Origin: Streptomyces sp. NBC_00459
GTDB lineage: Bacteria > Actinomycetota > Actinomycetes > Streptomycetales > Streptomycetaceae
Assembly (NCBI RefSeq): GCF_036013955.1
Contig: NZ_CP107903.1
Coordinates: 8,246,001-8,310,000, forward strand
DNA length: 64,000 nt
Reading direction: 5' to 3'
Shown in pieces: positions 45,601-54,344 of this stretch. Each line of letters begins with the position of its first letter. Within the stretch, counting starts at the first letter, position 1. The notes under the pieces are model-generated. The model was not told where the DNA came from and did no database searches. It saw nothing but the letters and a program-made list of their open reading frames with translations. The position numbers were made by a program, and so were the translations under genes.

Positions 45601-45771
45601 CAGACCCTGCGGCTGCCGCTGTGGCGGGCGCGTACGGTCCGGGATCTCGCCGAGGTGTGGGAGGCGCAGGGCGACGAGGCGGCGGCGCGGTCGGCGAGGG
45701 CCGAAGCACTGCGTGTCTTCCGGGAGTTGGACTGCGGCGGGTCGCCGGAACCGGTGGCGGTCGCCGAGTAG
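42670..45771 (+). CDS. AfsR-type large SARP regulator (SARP + NB-ARC + TPR)
   Basis: 1033 residues. An OmpR-type winged helix (about 10-95, GEVLSTERLVDCVW) and a bacterial transcriptional activation domain (about 98-245, RRFEDLLASGR) form the SARP part. After a Pro/Gly linker comes an NB-ARC ATPase with P-loop GRSGTGKTAL near 328 and VLLILDNAAGE. Tetratricopeptide repeats fill about 730-1010. AfsR-type proteins activate target genes by binding direct heptamer repeats. The ATG at 42670 follows GGGGAG. A fitting heptamer array lies 31 bp past its stop. Confidence 0.88.
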   Translation: MFEVRLLGPVEVWEGDRRAPLGGVRPLAVLSALVVHLGEVLSTERLVDCVWDEQAPATAGALVATHVSAVRRALARVTPATVVRTRPPGYVADLEPSQIDARRFEDLLASGRSSAAAGRPEEAADLLSEALGLWRGPEALEGLGQSFARIEAARLAELRLIAQEESFALQLDLGGPDRTIAPLLAHVAAHPLRERPRGQLMTALYRAGRVSDALRTYQEGRAILREELGIDPGPRLRSLHQAVLTDDAKLSGTAGPQSTGREPAGLPKQPSGATGHVSGAPARPAPSHLPPDIADFVGRSEQIDWAASLLGKVDEDGRTASPIGVLSGRSGTGKTALAVHVGHRMSALFPDGRLFVDLRAGDTAPLQPADALARLLRAMGADPETLPTSVEELTGLYRTHIGPRRVLLILDNAAGEAHVRPLLPPGPGCAVLVTSRRRLVALEGAAHLDLAVPDQAEALELLRRVAGPDRTEAEPEGAAEIVALCGRLPLAVRIAGARLAARPHWAPGRLARRLRDERSRLNELRAGDLELRTSLELGYADLDLPERRALRRLALLDLPDFAAWIAAPLLDIGTPEAEEAVERLVDCHFIDVIGVDDTGRSRYRIHDLAREHARERCLSEESAEERGAAVLRLVASWLGLARTAAARGPGAAGRYFPEPAAVRPLDAETEEELLERPASWFAAEQACLLAAVEYCADNGMDRAARDLAGALIASSAALYNQFDAWSRSHAAAMAAVHRSGDGEGEAWLLAGLGQLRYEQDEFEESYAYFAKALRLFEARGDVPGGEALALAGMGTARREQAGYAEALELLNAALALYGEPAERGARARVLYGIGHVHREQGRGEQARQVLTRALELYRAEGDRHGEALTLRSLALCHRAEDEFEDAERVLHQALRIFNGLRDTFGVMYTEQSLAKTELRLGRLDEARARLGRCLGVARERQDRFGEALVLRTLGELHLAAGDPGRAREPLEQALSAWQTLRLPLWRARTVRDLAEVWEAQGDEAAARSARAEALRVFRELDCGGSPEPVAVAE

Positions 45772-45802
45772 TCACCAGGCTGCAGAAGTCCTGGTGGGAC
45801 CC

Positions 45803-45846
45803 TTGCAGGCAACTTGCAGAGCATCTGCAGGGGTGTCCGCGACGCT
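45803..45846 (+). promoter_or_regulatory. SARP-type operator: three heptamers at 11-bp period, with -10 box
   Basis: TTGCAGG (45803-45809), TTGCAGA (45814-45820) and CTGCAGG (45825-45831) start exactly 11 bp apart with 4-bp spacers, the geometry bound by SARP dimers along one DNA face. Nine bases further on is GACGCT (45841-45846), a plausible -10, placing transcription start at or next to the GTG at 45853. The regulator gene ends 31 bp upstream. Confidence 0.6.
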
Positions 45847-45852
45847 GTGTAC

Positions 45853-46518
45853 GTGACAGAGATCATCACGCTCTCGGACGCCCGGGTCGCCGCGGTCACG
45901 GAGGACGACTGCGGTGAGTCGCTGGTCGACCTGCGTGGAACGGGCCACCTGTGGCTCGACCACCGGCAGGCCGACGACGACGGCCACTACGCCCATCTCC
46001 GATCCGGTGTGCTGCGCCGACTCGTGCGGGCCCAGCGTCTGCTGCCGGCCGGGGTCAGGTTCCTGGTGGTGGAGGGGTACCGGCCGCCCGATCTGCAGCG
46101 GCGGTACTTCGAGCAGTACGCGCAGACCATGCGCCGGGCGCACCCCGACGCGTCGCCCGAGCGGATCCGCGAGCTGGCGAGCGCGTACATCTCCCCGCCG
46201 GAGGTGGCACCGCACGTCAGCGGCGGGGCCGTCGACCTGACCCTGTGCGACCAGGACGGCAGGGAACTGGCGCTGGGCACGGAGGTCAACGAGACCCCGG
46301 CGGAGAGCGAGGGCGCCTGCCGCACGGAGGCGCCCGGCATCAGCGCCGAGGCGCGCGCCAACCGGGCCCTGATGGGCCAGGCCCTGGGCGCGGCCGGCTT
46401 CGTCAACTACCCGACCGAATGGTGGCACTGGTCGTACGGAGACCGGTACTGGGCGCTGCTGCGCCGGGAACCGGCCGCCCGCTACGGCCCCGCCGCGCCG
46501 CCCTGCCCGACGGCCTGA
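45853..46518 (+). CDS. VanX-like D-alanyl-D-alanine dipeptidase
   Basis: 221 residues. It has the VanX family pattern: the substrate Arg in EGYRPPD (residue 77), zinc ligands in HVSGGAVDL (His121, Asp128) and EWWHW (catalytic Glu189, His192). No signal peptide is seen, as expected for a cytoplasmic dipeptidase. It would hydrolyse D-Ala-D-Ala or related dipeptides from cell-wall turnover. No vanH or vanA lies beside it, so resistance is not implied. A GTG start directly after the predicted -10 suggests a leaderless mRNA. Confidence 0.8.
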   Translation: MTEIITLSDARVAAVTEDDCGESLVDLRGTGHLWLDHRQADDDGHYAHLRSGVLRRLVRAQRLLPAGVRFLVVEGYRPPDLQRRYFEQYAQTMRRAHPDASPERIRELASAYISPPEVAPHVSGGAVDLTLCDQDGRELALGTEVNETPAESEGACRTEAPGISAEARANRALMGQALGAAGFVNYPTEWWHWSYGDRYWALLRREPAARYGPAAPPCPTA

Positions 46519-46580
46519 CCAGCCACCGGGCGTGACACAGGACGACCGTACGACCGCGCGTACGACCGAGGGGAACCGCC

Positions 46581-47117
46581 TTGAACATGACCACCTCCGC
46601 CTGCCCGCCACCGCCGCGCGAGAACGGCGACCGGATGAGCCCGAAGGACTTCGACGCCTCTTTCGCTGCGGACATGCCCCGGCTGCGCCGACGGCTGCTG
46701 GCCCTGACGGGCAACCCGCACGACGCCGACGACCTGGTGCAGGAGACCTACCTACGGCTGTCCCGGCGGGCCCGGGCCGAGAACCTGACGCACCAGCAGC
46801 ACCCGTACGCCTACACCTGCACCGTCGCCCTGAACCTGCTCCGCGACTCCTGGCAGCGCCCTTCCCGCCGCGAGCAGGTCACCGACCGCCTTCCCGAAAC
46901 CGGCTGGGACGGCGGGCTGGCCTCCTACGAGGCGTCCGAGACCACGCGGGCGCTGCTGGGTGTGCTCTCCGAGAAGGAGGCGGCGGCGGTGATCCTCGTG
47001 GACCTGGAGGGCCTCAGCCACGACACGGCCGGTGAACGGCTCGGCGCCCACCGGGGAACCGTGCAGCGCAACCGGATGCGGGGCCTCGCCAAGATGCGCG
47101 ACGTGCTCGGTCACTGA
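46581..47117 (+). CDS. ECF-type RNA polymerase sigma factor
   Basis: 178 residues. Region 2 is clear (FAADMPRLRRRLLALTGNPHDADDLVQETYLRL) across residues about 28-62, and region 4 lies near 125-170 (LGVLSEKEAAAVILVDLEG, then LGAHRGTVQRNRMRGLAKM). A TTG at 46581 has GGGG at the right distance; the ATG two codons later is the alternative. No anti-sigma gene sits beside it. It is followed by a terminator, then a cell-wall hydrolase gene that is a reasonable target. Confidence 0.8.
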   Translation: MNMTTSACPPPPRENGDRMSPKDFDASFAADMPRLRRRLLALTGNPHDADDLVQETYLRLSRRARAENLTHQQHPYAYTCTVALNLLRDSWQRPSRREQVTDRLPETGWDGGLASYEASETTRALLGVLSEKEAAAVILVDLEGLSHDTAGERLGAHRGTVQRNRMRGLAKMRDVLGH

Positions 47118-47120
47118 TTC

Positions 47121-47154
47121 GTGCCGCTCCCCCCACGGGGGTGGGGAGCGGCAC
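47121..47154 (+). terminator. Terminator after the sigma factor gene
   Basis: A 12-bp perfect inverted repeat, GTGCCGCTCCCC (47121-47132) and GGGGAGCGGCAC (47143-47154), begins three bases after the stop codon. It separates the sigma gene from the following hydrolase gene. Confidence 0.8.
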
Positions 47155-47221
47155 GGTACGTCCACCACCACCGCCGTCCCCGGCCCGGCCGGTGACGGCA
47201 CCCACCAGAAGGAAGAGTTCC

Positions 47222-48358
47222 TTGAAGATCAGCAGCACGCGTCGTCGGACCAGCGGCGCGCTTCTGGGGGCCTCGGTCCTCGCCCTGTCCGCGTTCTTCT
47301 CCGCTCCGGCCCACGCCGCGGCGGAGGCCACCTGCGGCGTCCTCGCACCGGGTGCCTCGGCCACCGCCCAGGCGGCCGTGAACGCCGCCTGTTCGCAGAT
47401 CGGCGTCTGGTACAGCTGGGGCGGCGGGCACGCGGCAACGCCGGGCGCCAGCTACGGCTACTACGACGGCTCGGACCCCGACAGCCTCCACGACGGCGAG
47501 CGCAAGGGCTTCGACTGCTCCGGCCTGATGCGCTACGCGTACGCCCAGGCCACCGGTAAGGACCTGCTCAACGGCACCGCCGACGACCAGTTCCACAGCT
47601 CGCAGGCCTCGGCCCGCTTCTCGGCCTCGCAGGGCAGCGCCCCGCTGCTGCCGGGTGACCTGATGTTCTGGGGCAGCGGACATGTCCATCACGTCGCCAT
47701 GTACCTGGGCGGCGGCCAGATGGTCGAGGCGTACGAGTCGGGCACCCACATCCGGGCCACGCCCGTACGCACCGGTGGCGACTACGCGGGCGCGATCCGG
47801 ATCAACGGGTCGGGCACTCCCACTCCGCCGCCCGCGAACGGCGGCACGACCTTCGAGACCTGGGGCACCGGGGTGCGTACCCACGAGACGCCGAGCGTGC
47901 GCGGGTCCGTGGTGGACACCTTCGCCGGACCGACCCAGGTGTCGGTCCAGTGCCAGCAACACGCGGAGAGCGTCACCGCCGAGGGCTACACCAACGACAT
48001 CTGGTCGAAGCTGGCCGACGGTTCCTGGCTGACGAACATCTACATCAAGGGCCCGGCCTCGCTGCCCGGCATCCCGGACTGCGGCGGCAGCACCACCCCG
48101 CCGCCGTCGAGCGGCAGCAAGCCGTTCCAGACCTGGGGCACGGGGGTGCGTACGCACAGCGAGCCGAACGTCAACGCCGGTGTGGTCGACTACTTCGCGC
48201 AGCCCACCACGGTCAACGTGGTCTGCCAGGCGCACGCCCAGGAAGTGACGGCCGAGGGCTACACCAATGACGCCTGGTCCAAGCTGACGAACGGTTCGTG
48301 GATGACGAACATCTACATCAAGGGAGCGGCCTGGCTGCCCGGCGTGCCGACCTGCTGA
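47222..48358 (+). CDS. Secreted NlpC/P60 peptidoglycan hydrolase with two SH3-like repeats
   Basis: 378 residues from TTG 47222 (AAGGAAGAG upstream), giving a signal peptide cleaved near AHAAAEA at about 32-35. The NlpC/P60 domain has the catalytic Cys in FDCSGLM (residue 99) and His in GHVHHVAMYLG (about 156). Two copies of a roughly 75-residue SH3-like unit follow, each with TWGTGVRTH and VTAEGYTND-WSKL, joined by Pro/Ser linkers. It would cut stem peptides in the wall, with the repeats binding wall polymers. Confidence 0.85.
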   Translation: MKISSTRRRTSGALLGASVLALSAFFSAPAHAAAEATCGVLAPGASATAQAAVNAACSQIGVWYSWGGGHAATPGASYGYYDGSDPDSLHDGERKGFDCSGLMRYAYAQATGKDLLNGTADDQFHSSQASARFSASQGSAPLLPGDLMFWGSGHVHHVAMYLGGGQMVEAYESGTHIRATPVRTGGDYAGAIRINGSGTPTPPPANGGTTFETWGTGVRTHETPSVRGSVVDTFAGPTQVSVQCQQHAESVTAEGYTNDIWSKLADGSWLTNIYIKGPASLPGIPDCGGSTTPPPSSGSKPFQTWGTGVRTHSEPNVNAGVVDYFAQPTTVNVVCQAHAQEVTAEGYTNDAWSKLTNGSWMTNIYIKGAAWLPGVPTC

Positions 48359-48369
48359 CACGCAGACAC

Positions 48370-48419
48370 CCTGTTCGGGGCCGCCGGAGGCCGGTCTGTC
48401 TCCGGCGGCCCCGGACAGG
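48370..48419 (+). terminator. Terminator after the NlpC/P60 gene
   Basis: GGGGCCGCCGGAG (48377-48389) pairs with CTCCGGCGGCCCC (48400-48412), extended by an outer CCTGT/ACAGG pair. The 13-bp core starts 19 bp past the stop codon. Confidence 0.8.
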
Positions 48420-48516
48420 GCGCCGACGTCCGGGGAGGACGTTGTGGACGGCAGTCACCACTAAGGTGCACGGCCGTGGGCCGGTACGGCACGCACTCCT
48501 CGGCGGTTGCGGGCGC

Positions 48517-48936
48517 TCACCTGGTCGCGAGGGAGATCTCGGTGGACTTGATCAGCGCGACCACGGGTGAACCGGCCGCCAGGCCCAGGTCGTGCACGGC
48601 GTCCGCGGTGATCGCGGCCGTGAGCGTGCCGCCCGCGACGGTGACCTTGACGGACGCCATGGCAGCACCCGTGGTGATGTCGGCGACCGTACCGGGGAGT
48701 TGGTTGCGGATGGACACGCCCTCGACGGCGGCGGTGGCGAGCGAGACCTCCGTGGACTTGATCAACGCGCGTACGGCCGTGCCCTCGGCGAGCCCCAGAT
48801 CCCTGACGGATTCCCGTGTGATCGCGGCGGTGATCTCCTGACCGGCGTCGAGGCGGACCTTGACGGTGGCCATGACCTCTCCGGTGGTGACGGCGATGAC
48901 GGTGCCGGGAATCTGGTTGCGGATGCTCAGGCTCAT
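48517..48936 (-). CDS. Di-Mop molbindin (molybdate-binding TOBE protein)
   Basis: 139 residues made of two tandem Mop/TOBE domains (about 4-68 and 74-138), each starting SIRNQ-PGTV and ending ALIKSTE-SLAT, so it arose by duplication. Such proteins store or buffer molybdate in the cytoplasm. It lies 92 bp beyond modC on the same strand, with a small GTGAGG-CTCAC palindrome in the gap. It could belong to the modABC transcript or have its own promoter. ATG at 48936. Confidence 0.85.
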   Translation of the reverse strand: MSLSIRNQIPGTVIAVTTGEVMATVKVRLDAGQEITAAITRESVRDLGLAEGTAVRALIKSTEVSLATAAVEGVSIRNQLPGTVADITTGAAMASVKVTVAGGTLTAAITADAVHDLGLAAGSPVVALIKSTEISLATR

Positions 48937-49028
48937 GGCGGAACGCCTCACAGGGAAGAAGGTGTGGAACATCGGCTTCTGGGGCTTTCGTGAGGCTCAC
49001 GCTAACCGGGTGGGGCGCCCGCTCCCGG

Positions 49029-50140
<1,112 letters not shown>

Positions 50141-50144
<4 letters not shown>

Positions 50145-50998
50145 GATGCGGTCATCCAACGGTCGCGCAGCCCGGCCAGGACCGCGATCGAGACGGCGAG
50201 CAGGACCAGGCTCAGGGCGATGGCGGCGGCCGGGTCGCTCTGCAGGGCCAGATAGACCGCCAGGGGCATCGTCTGCGTACGGCCGGGAAAGTTGCCCGCG
50301 AAGGTGATCGTCGCCCCGAACTCGCCGAGCGCCCGCGCCCAGGCCAGTACCGCGCCGGCCGCGACCCCGGGGGCGATGAGCGGCAGCGTGACCCGGCGGA
50401 ACGCGGTGAAGCGGGAGGCGCCCAGCGTCATGGCGGCCTCCTCGTAGCGCGGGTCGGCGGCCCGCAGCGTGCCCTCCACGCTGATGACCAGGAACGGCAT
50501 CGCCACGAACGCCTCCGCGACGACTACGCCCGCCGTGGTGAACGGCAGCGTGATGCCGAACCACGAGTCCAGCCACTGCCCGACGACCCCGTTGCGCCCG
50601 AGGGCGAGCAGCAGGGCCACACCGCCGACGACCGGCGGCAGCACCAGCGGCAGCGTCACCAGCGCCCGTACGAGACCGCGTCCGGGGAACTCGGTGCGGG
50701 CCAGCAGCCAGGCCAGCGGGACGCCCAGCACCAGACTCACCGCCGTCGCCGCGGTGGCGCAGAGCAGGGACAGCCGCAGGGCCTGCCAGACCTCGGGGCT
50801 GGTCAGCTGTTCGGGCAGGCTGCGCCATGGCGTCCGTACCAGCAGCGCGAGCAGCGGCAGCAGCAGGAACACCAGGCCCACGAGTGCGGGGACGAGGAGC
50901 GGAACCGGGACCGCCGACCGACGTCCGCGGACGCGCCCGCGCAGCGGTCCACCGGTCAGGGTGTCCGCCGCCGCACGGGAGCTGTCGGGTTCGGTCAC
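50141..50998 (-). CDS. modB: Molybdate ABC transporter permease
   Basis: 285 residues with an Arg-rich start, five or six membrane helices and the EAA-type loop DPRYEEAAMTLGASRFTAFRRVTLP near residue 190. It starts at GTG 50998, overlapping the modA stop as GTGA. It forms the membrane channel for molybdate together with ModC. Confidence 0.87.
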
Positions 50999-51819
50999 GG
51001 CTGGAGGAATCCGGCCCCGGTCAGGACCTGCCGGCCCTCGGCGGACCTGACCAGCTCGATGAACGCCTTTGCCGCGTCGGCGTTCGGAGCGTCCTTGAGC
51101 AGGACGATCGGATAGTCGTTGACGGCCTCGGCCGACTCGGGGAACTCCACGCCCTCCACCTTGTCACCCGCCGCCTTCACATCGGTCCGGTAGACGACGG
51201 CGGCGTCGGCCTCCTTCAGCTCGACCTTCGTCAGGGCGCTCTTGACGTCCTGCTCGTACGACACCGGGGTGAGCTCGAGTCCGCTCGCGTCGAGGGTCTT
51301 CTGCGCGGCGGCGCCGCACGGCACCTCCTTGTCGCAGAGGACGACCTTCAGCCCGGACTTAGTGAGGTCCTTGAGGGAGGCGATCCTGTCGGGGTTGCCC
51401 GGCAGGGTGGCGATCTCCAACTGGTTGCGGACGAAGGTGGCCGGGGTGCCGGCGGCGTCCTTCGCGTCGGTGACGATCTTCATCGTCTTGGGGCTGGCGG
51501 ACGCGAACACATCGGCCGGGGCGCCGCCGGTGATGCTCGCGGCGAGGGAGTCGCTGCCGCCGAAGCTGAAGGTGACCTTCGTACCCGGGTTCTCCTCCTC
51601 GAACTGCTTGCCCAGCGCGGTGAAGCTCTCCTTGAGGGAGGCGGCGGCGAACACGGTCACCGTGCCGGACAGCTTCGCCGACGCGGACGTGGAGGCGGCG
51701 GAGCCGGCGGACGCCGAGTCGTCGGAGGAGGAGCAGGCGCTCAGGGCCAGCAGCACTGCGGCGCTCGCGCCGGTCACCTGGAGGGTCCGGCGGGTCCGGC
51801 GTGCGAAACGGGTCGTCAC
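50995..51819 (-). CDS. modA: Molybdate-binding lipoprotein
   Basis: 274 residues. The signal peptide ends with lipobox LLALSAC at about 23-29, followed by a Ser/Ala-rich tether. The binding domain opens with VTVFAAASLKESF, which holds the oxyanion-contacting Ser, then FSFGGSDSLAASI, GAPADVFASAS and DAAVVYRTDV, all typical of ModA. The GTG at 51819 follows GGGAG. It is first in the modABC operon. Confidence 0.87.
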   Translation of the reverse strand: MTTRFARRTRRTLQVTGASAAVLLALSACSSSDDSASAGSAASTSASAKLSGTVTVFAAASLKESFTALGKQFEEENPGTKVTFSFGGSDSLAASITGGAPADVFASASPKTMKIVTDAKDAAGTPATFVRNQLEIATLPGNPDRIASLKDLTKSGLKVVLCDKEVPCGAAAQKTLDASGLELTPVSYEQDVKSALTKVELKEADAAVVYRTDVKAAGDKVEGVEFPESAEAVNDYPIVLLKDAPNADAAKAFIELVRSAEGRQVLTGAGFLQP

Positions 51820-51848
51820 GGATCTGCTCCCTTTTGCTCTCACGGATG

Positions 51849-51884
51849 TCCCGTCGGAAGGGGCTTCTCCCCGTCCCGACGGGA
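51849..51884 (-). promoter_or_regulatory. Inverted repeat in the modA leader
   Basis: TCCCGTCGG (51849-51857) pairs perfectly with CCGACGGGA (51876-51884), 30 bp ahead of the modA GTG. It could be an mRNA hairpin or a repressor site for molybdate control. No known ModE consensus was recognised. Confidence 0.4.
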
Positions 51885-52012
51885 ACGCATACGCCGATGA
51901 TACTTCCGCAGATGCAAGGGATAAGTCTGCTGTCACATCGCATGAGCCGGGATCATGGTGAAACTGCCTGGCATGTGCGTTTTTACGGGACTGCTGCGGC
52001 GCCTGAGTGCGT

Positions 52013-52144
52013 TCACGCGCCGAGCTCCTTGCGGATCCGGTCGAGCATGAACGCCGAGGACTCATGGGCCCGCTCCTCCCAGGCGAAGACGCAGGCGGTG
52101 GCGACACCGTCGAAGTCGAGTTCGGGGTATGTCAGGACGTCCCA
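52013..52144 (-). pseudogene. Orphan C-terminal gene fragment
   Basis: A 43-codon open frame ends in TGA at 52015-52013 and reads like a real protein terminus (TYPELDFDGVATACVFAWEE, then FMLDRIRKELGA), with strong GC3 bias. It has no start codon. Upstream of it the frame runs into low-quality sequence with no gene. I do not recognise the family. It is most likely the tail of a gene lost by deletion, within the 528-bp gap between modA and the phospholipase gene, which otherwise holds only the modA leader. Confidence 0.45.
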
Positions 52145-52347
52145 ACAAAACCCCGCGGCCGGGCGCGGGAATGTCGTGGGGGTCGCTTGGGCCGGTCTTG
52201 GCCTGCCGCACGTCTCACGTACCGACGACCTTCACGCGGATGCCACCGGACCCTTCCGTGCCGTTCGGTACCCCTGGGAAACTCCAGGCGCGCGCATTCC
52301 GTCACGTACCACCCATTGCCGTCATCAGGACGAGAGGCCCCTCTCCC

Positions 52348-53389
52348 ATGCCCGAAGTCAACCGGCGCCACTTCCTCCAACTCGCGGGCGCGACCACGGC
52401 GTTCACCGCACTCTCCGGCAGCATCGAGCGCGCTGCCGCCCTCCCCGCGCACCACCGCACGGGGACGATCGAGGACGTCGAGCACATCGTCGTCCTCATG
52501 CAGGAGAACCGGTCCTTCGACCACTACTTCGGTTCGCTGCGCGGAGTCCGGGGCTTCGGGGACCCGCATCCGGTCACCCAGGTGAACGGCAAGTCGGTGT
52601 GGCACCAGTCGGACGGCACCAAGGACGTACTGCCCTTCCGTCCGGACGCCGACGACCTGGGGCTGGCCTTCATCCAGGACCTCCCGCACGGCTGGAGCGA
52701 CGGGCACGTCGCCTTCAACAACGGCAAGTACGACAAGTGGATCCAGGCCAAGTCCTCGACGACCATGGCCTATCTGAACCGCAAGGACATCCCCTTCCAC
52801 TACGCGCTGGCCGACTCCTTCACCATCTGCGACGCGTACCACTGCTCGTTCATCGGCTCCACCGACCCGAACCGGTACTACATGTGGACGGGGTACACGG
52901 GTAACGACGGCAAGGGCGGCGGCCCCGTCCTCAGTAACGACGAGGTGGGGTACAGCTGGACGACGTACCCGGAGCGCCTCGAAAAGGCGGGCGTGTCCTG
53001 GAAGATCTACCAGGACGTCGGCGACGGGCTCGACGCCGCCGGCTCCTGGGGCTGGATCCAGGACGCCTACCGGGGCAACTACGGCGACAACTCGCTCCTC
53101 TACTTCAACCAGTACCGCGACGCCAAGCCCGGCGACCCCCTCTACGACAAGGCCCGCACCGGCACCGACGCCCGTAAGGGCGAGGGCTTCTTCGACCAGC
53201 TCAAGGCCGACGTGTCAGGGGGCAGGCTGCCGCAGGTCTCCTGGATCGTCGCCCCCGAGGCCTTCACCGAGCACCCCAACTGGCCCGCGAACTACGGCGC
53301 CTGGTACATCGCCCAGGTCCTGGACGCACTCACCTCCGACCCCGAGGTGTGGGCGAAGACCGCGCTGTTCATCACGTACGACGAGAACG
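52348..53389 (+). pseudogene. Phosphocholine-type phospholipase C, truncated by element insertion
   Basis: The 347 host codons encode a Tat signal (NRRHFLQLAGATTAFTAL) and the phosphoesterase core of bacterial phospholipase C: VVLMQENRSFDHYFG near residue 50, HCSFIGSTDPNRYYMWTG, SWKIYQDVGDG and FITYDEN at the very end. Family members are about 680 residues and continue after TYDEN with D-G-F-F-D-H, so half the enzyme, including later metal ligands, is missing. Past 53389 the frame reads foreign sequence for about 50 codons to a stop at 53544. The 3' half should lie beyond the element. ATG at 52348 after GAGAGG. Confidence 0.85.
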
Positions 53390-53436
53390 CGGGTTTATGG
53401 GGGTTGACCAGGGCTTTTACCCCCGCAACCCGGCGG
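53371..53436. other. Left junction (attL) of the integrated element
   Basis: Phospholipase-coding sequence ends at about 53389, within the conserved TACGACGAGAACG. The next bases, CGGGTTTATGGGGG (about 53390-53403), form an imperfect inverted repeat with CCCCCGCAACCCG (about 53423-53435), which may be an integrase core arm or a terminator for the GntR gene. The exact crossover cannot be fixed without the right junction. Confidence 0.6.
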
Positions 53437-53479
53437 GACCCCGGCGGACATACCGATTCACAATGTGCACAGCGGCCAA

Positions 53480-53725
53480 TTAGAGGACGAATGTGCCCTT
53501 GCCGCGCACTGTCTGGACCAGTTCCCGATCTCGCAGCTCCTTGACTGCGCGCGCCACGGTCATGCGGGCAATGCCATAGGTCTCTGCCATCTCCAGTTCG
53601 CCAGGGATTCGGTCGCCGCTCTTGAGCTCCCCGGCTGTGATCCGCCGCGCCACGTCGTCAGCCACGGCCATGTAGACCAGCTCGGGGCCGCGCCGGTCGA
53701 GATTGCGGATCTCCTCTTCGCTCAT
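53480..53725 (-). CDS. Short GntR-family repressor (DNA-binding domain only)
   Basis: 81 residues, just a winged helix: YMAVADDVARRITAGELKSG, then LEMAETYGIARMTVARAVKE and the wing VQTVRGKGTFVL. There is no effector domain, as in GntR-like repressors carried by Streptomyces plasmids and AICEs (KorSA type). The ATG at 53725 was chosen because the GntR domain starts here. It diverges from the plus-strand module across an 81-bp gap and probably controls it, a role like that of a lysogeny or transfer repressor. Confidence 0.78.
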   Translation of the reverse strand: MSEEEIRNLDRRGPELVYMAVADDVARRITAGELKSGDRIPGELEMAETYGIARMTVARAVKELRDRELVQTVRGKGTFVL

Positions 53726-53767
53726 GCCTGCACCGTAAGACGCTGCTGACCTGCAAAGACACACATA

Positions 53768-53799
53768 GTTCCCTGGTGGGCCCTGCACTTGTCTATAGT
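53768..53799 (+). promoter_or_regulatory. Divergent promoter of the left module with AGTKCCCT repeats
   Basis: TATAGT (53794-53799) is a good -10 only seven bases before the ATG at 53807, predicting a leaderless transcript. The same stretch repeats AGTTCCCT (53767-53774) and AGTGCCCT (53797-53804), possible half-sites for the GntR repressor. No good -35 is seen. Confidence 0.45.
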
Positions 53800-53806
53800 G
53801 CCCTAC

Positions 53807-54094
53807 ATGCAGACTCCCCGCCCAATGCGCATGTGCCTGGACTGCAAGACCATCACAGGCCTCCCGATCCTGACCCACGCTGTAGAGCGGATGTCCGGTC
53901 CGCCCTGGCTCGCCTACTGCTGCCCGGACTGCGCACCCGCCCACCTGGACCAGCCCCGCGCCATGGAGATGCTCGCTTACCACTGCACCACCTGTGAGAC
54001 CTGTTCACAGCCGGACAACATCTGCCCCCGGGGCCGCGCCCTTGTCCACGTGCATTCCCGCATTCTCAGCCGAGCCGCGAAATCCCCCACCTAA
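53807..54094 (+). CDS. Small Cys-rich, probably zinc-binding protein
   Basis: 95 residues with CLDC, CCPDC, CTTCETC and a later Cys pair, enough for two zinc knuckles. Similar little Cys-rich proteins are frequent in actinobacterial mobile elements and phages, but their function is unknown. The ATG at 53807 has no ribosome site and follows the predicted -10 directly; GTG 53798 and TTG 53789 are in-frame alternatives. It is first in the left module. Confidence 0.6.
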   Translation: MQTPRPMRMCLDCKTITGLPILTHAVERMSGPPWLAYCCPDCAPAHLDQPRAMEMLAYHCTTCETCSQPDNICPRGRALVHVHSRILSRAAKSPT

Positions 54095-54344
54095 GCCCTG
54101 AACTCCGCCACGCCCAAGGAAACCCCCGGACCCGACCCCTAAAGCCGTTAGGCGCCAGCGGAGACCCCTTGCCGGGCGTTCCCTGCCCGTCTGCCCCGAG
54201 GGGTGCTCGTTTCCCGAGCCCCCTTTTCACCCCTTTCACGGTAAAAGCCTGACCTGGCGAATGTAGTTGCGAATACCCTCTCGCCTATTGCACAATGCGA
54301 ATTGCCTCCAACCCGTACAATTCCGGTAACGGAAGGAGGCGCAA

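Noticed and set aside
45853..46518. Vancomycin resistance locus
   Set aside because: Only a VanX-like dipeptidase is present; no vanH, vanA ligase or vanRS lies nearby, so a wall-turnover role is more likely.
53371..53436. tRNA gene as integration target
   Set aside because: No cloverleaf or T-arm sequence is present; the disrupted sequence is plainly phospholipase coding DNA.
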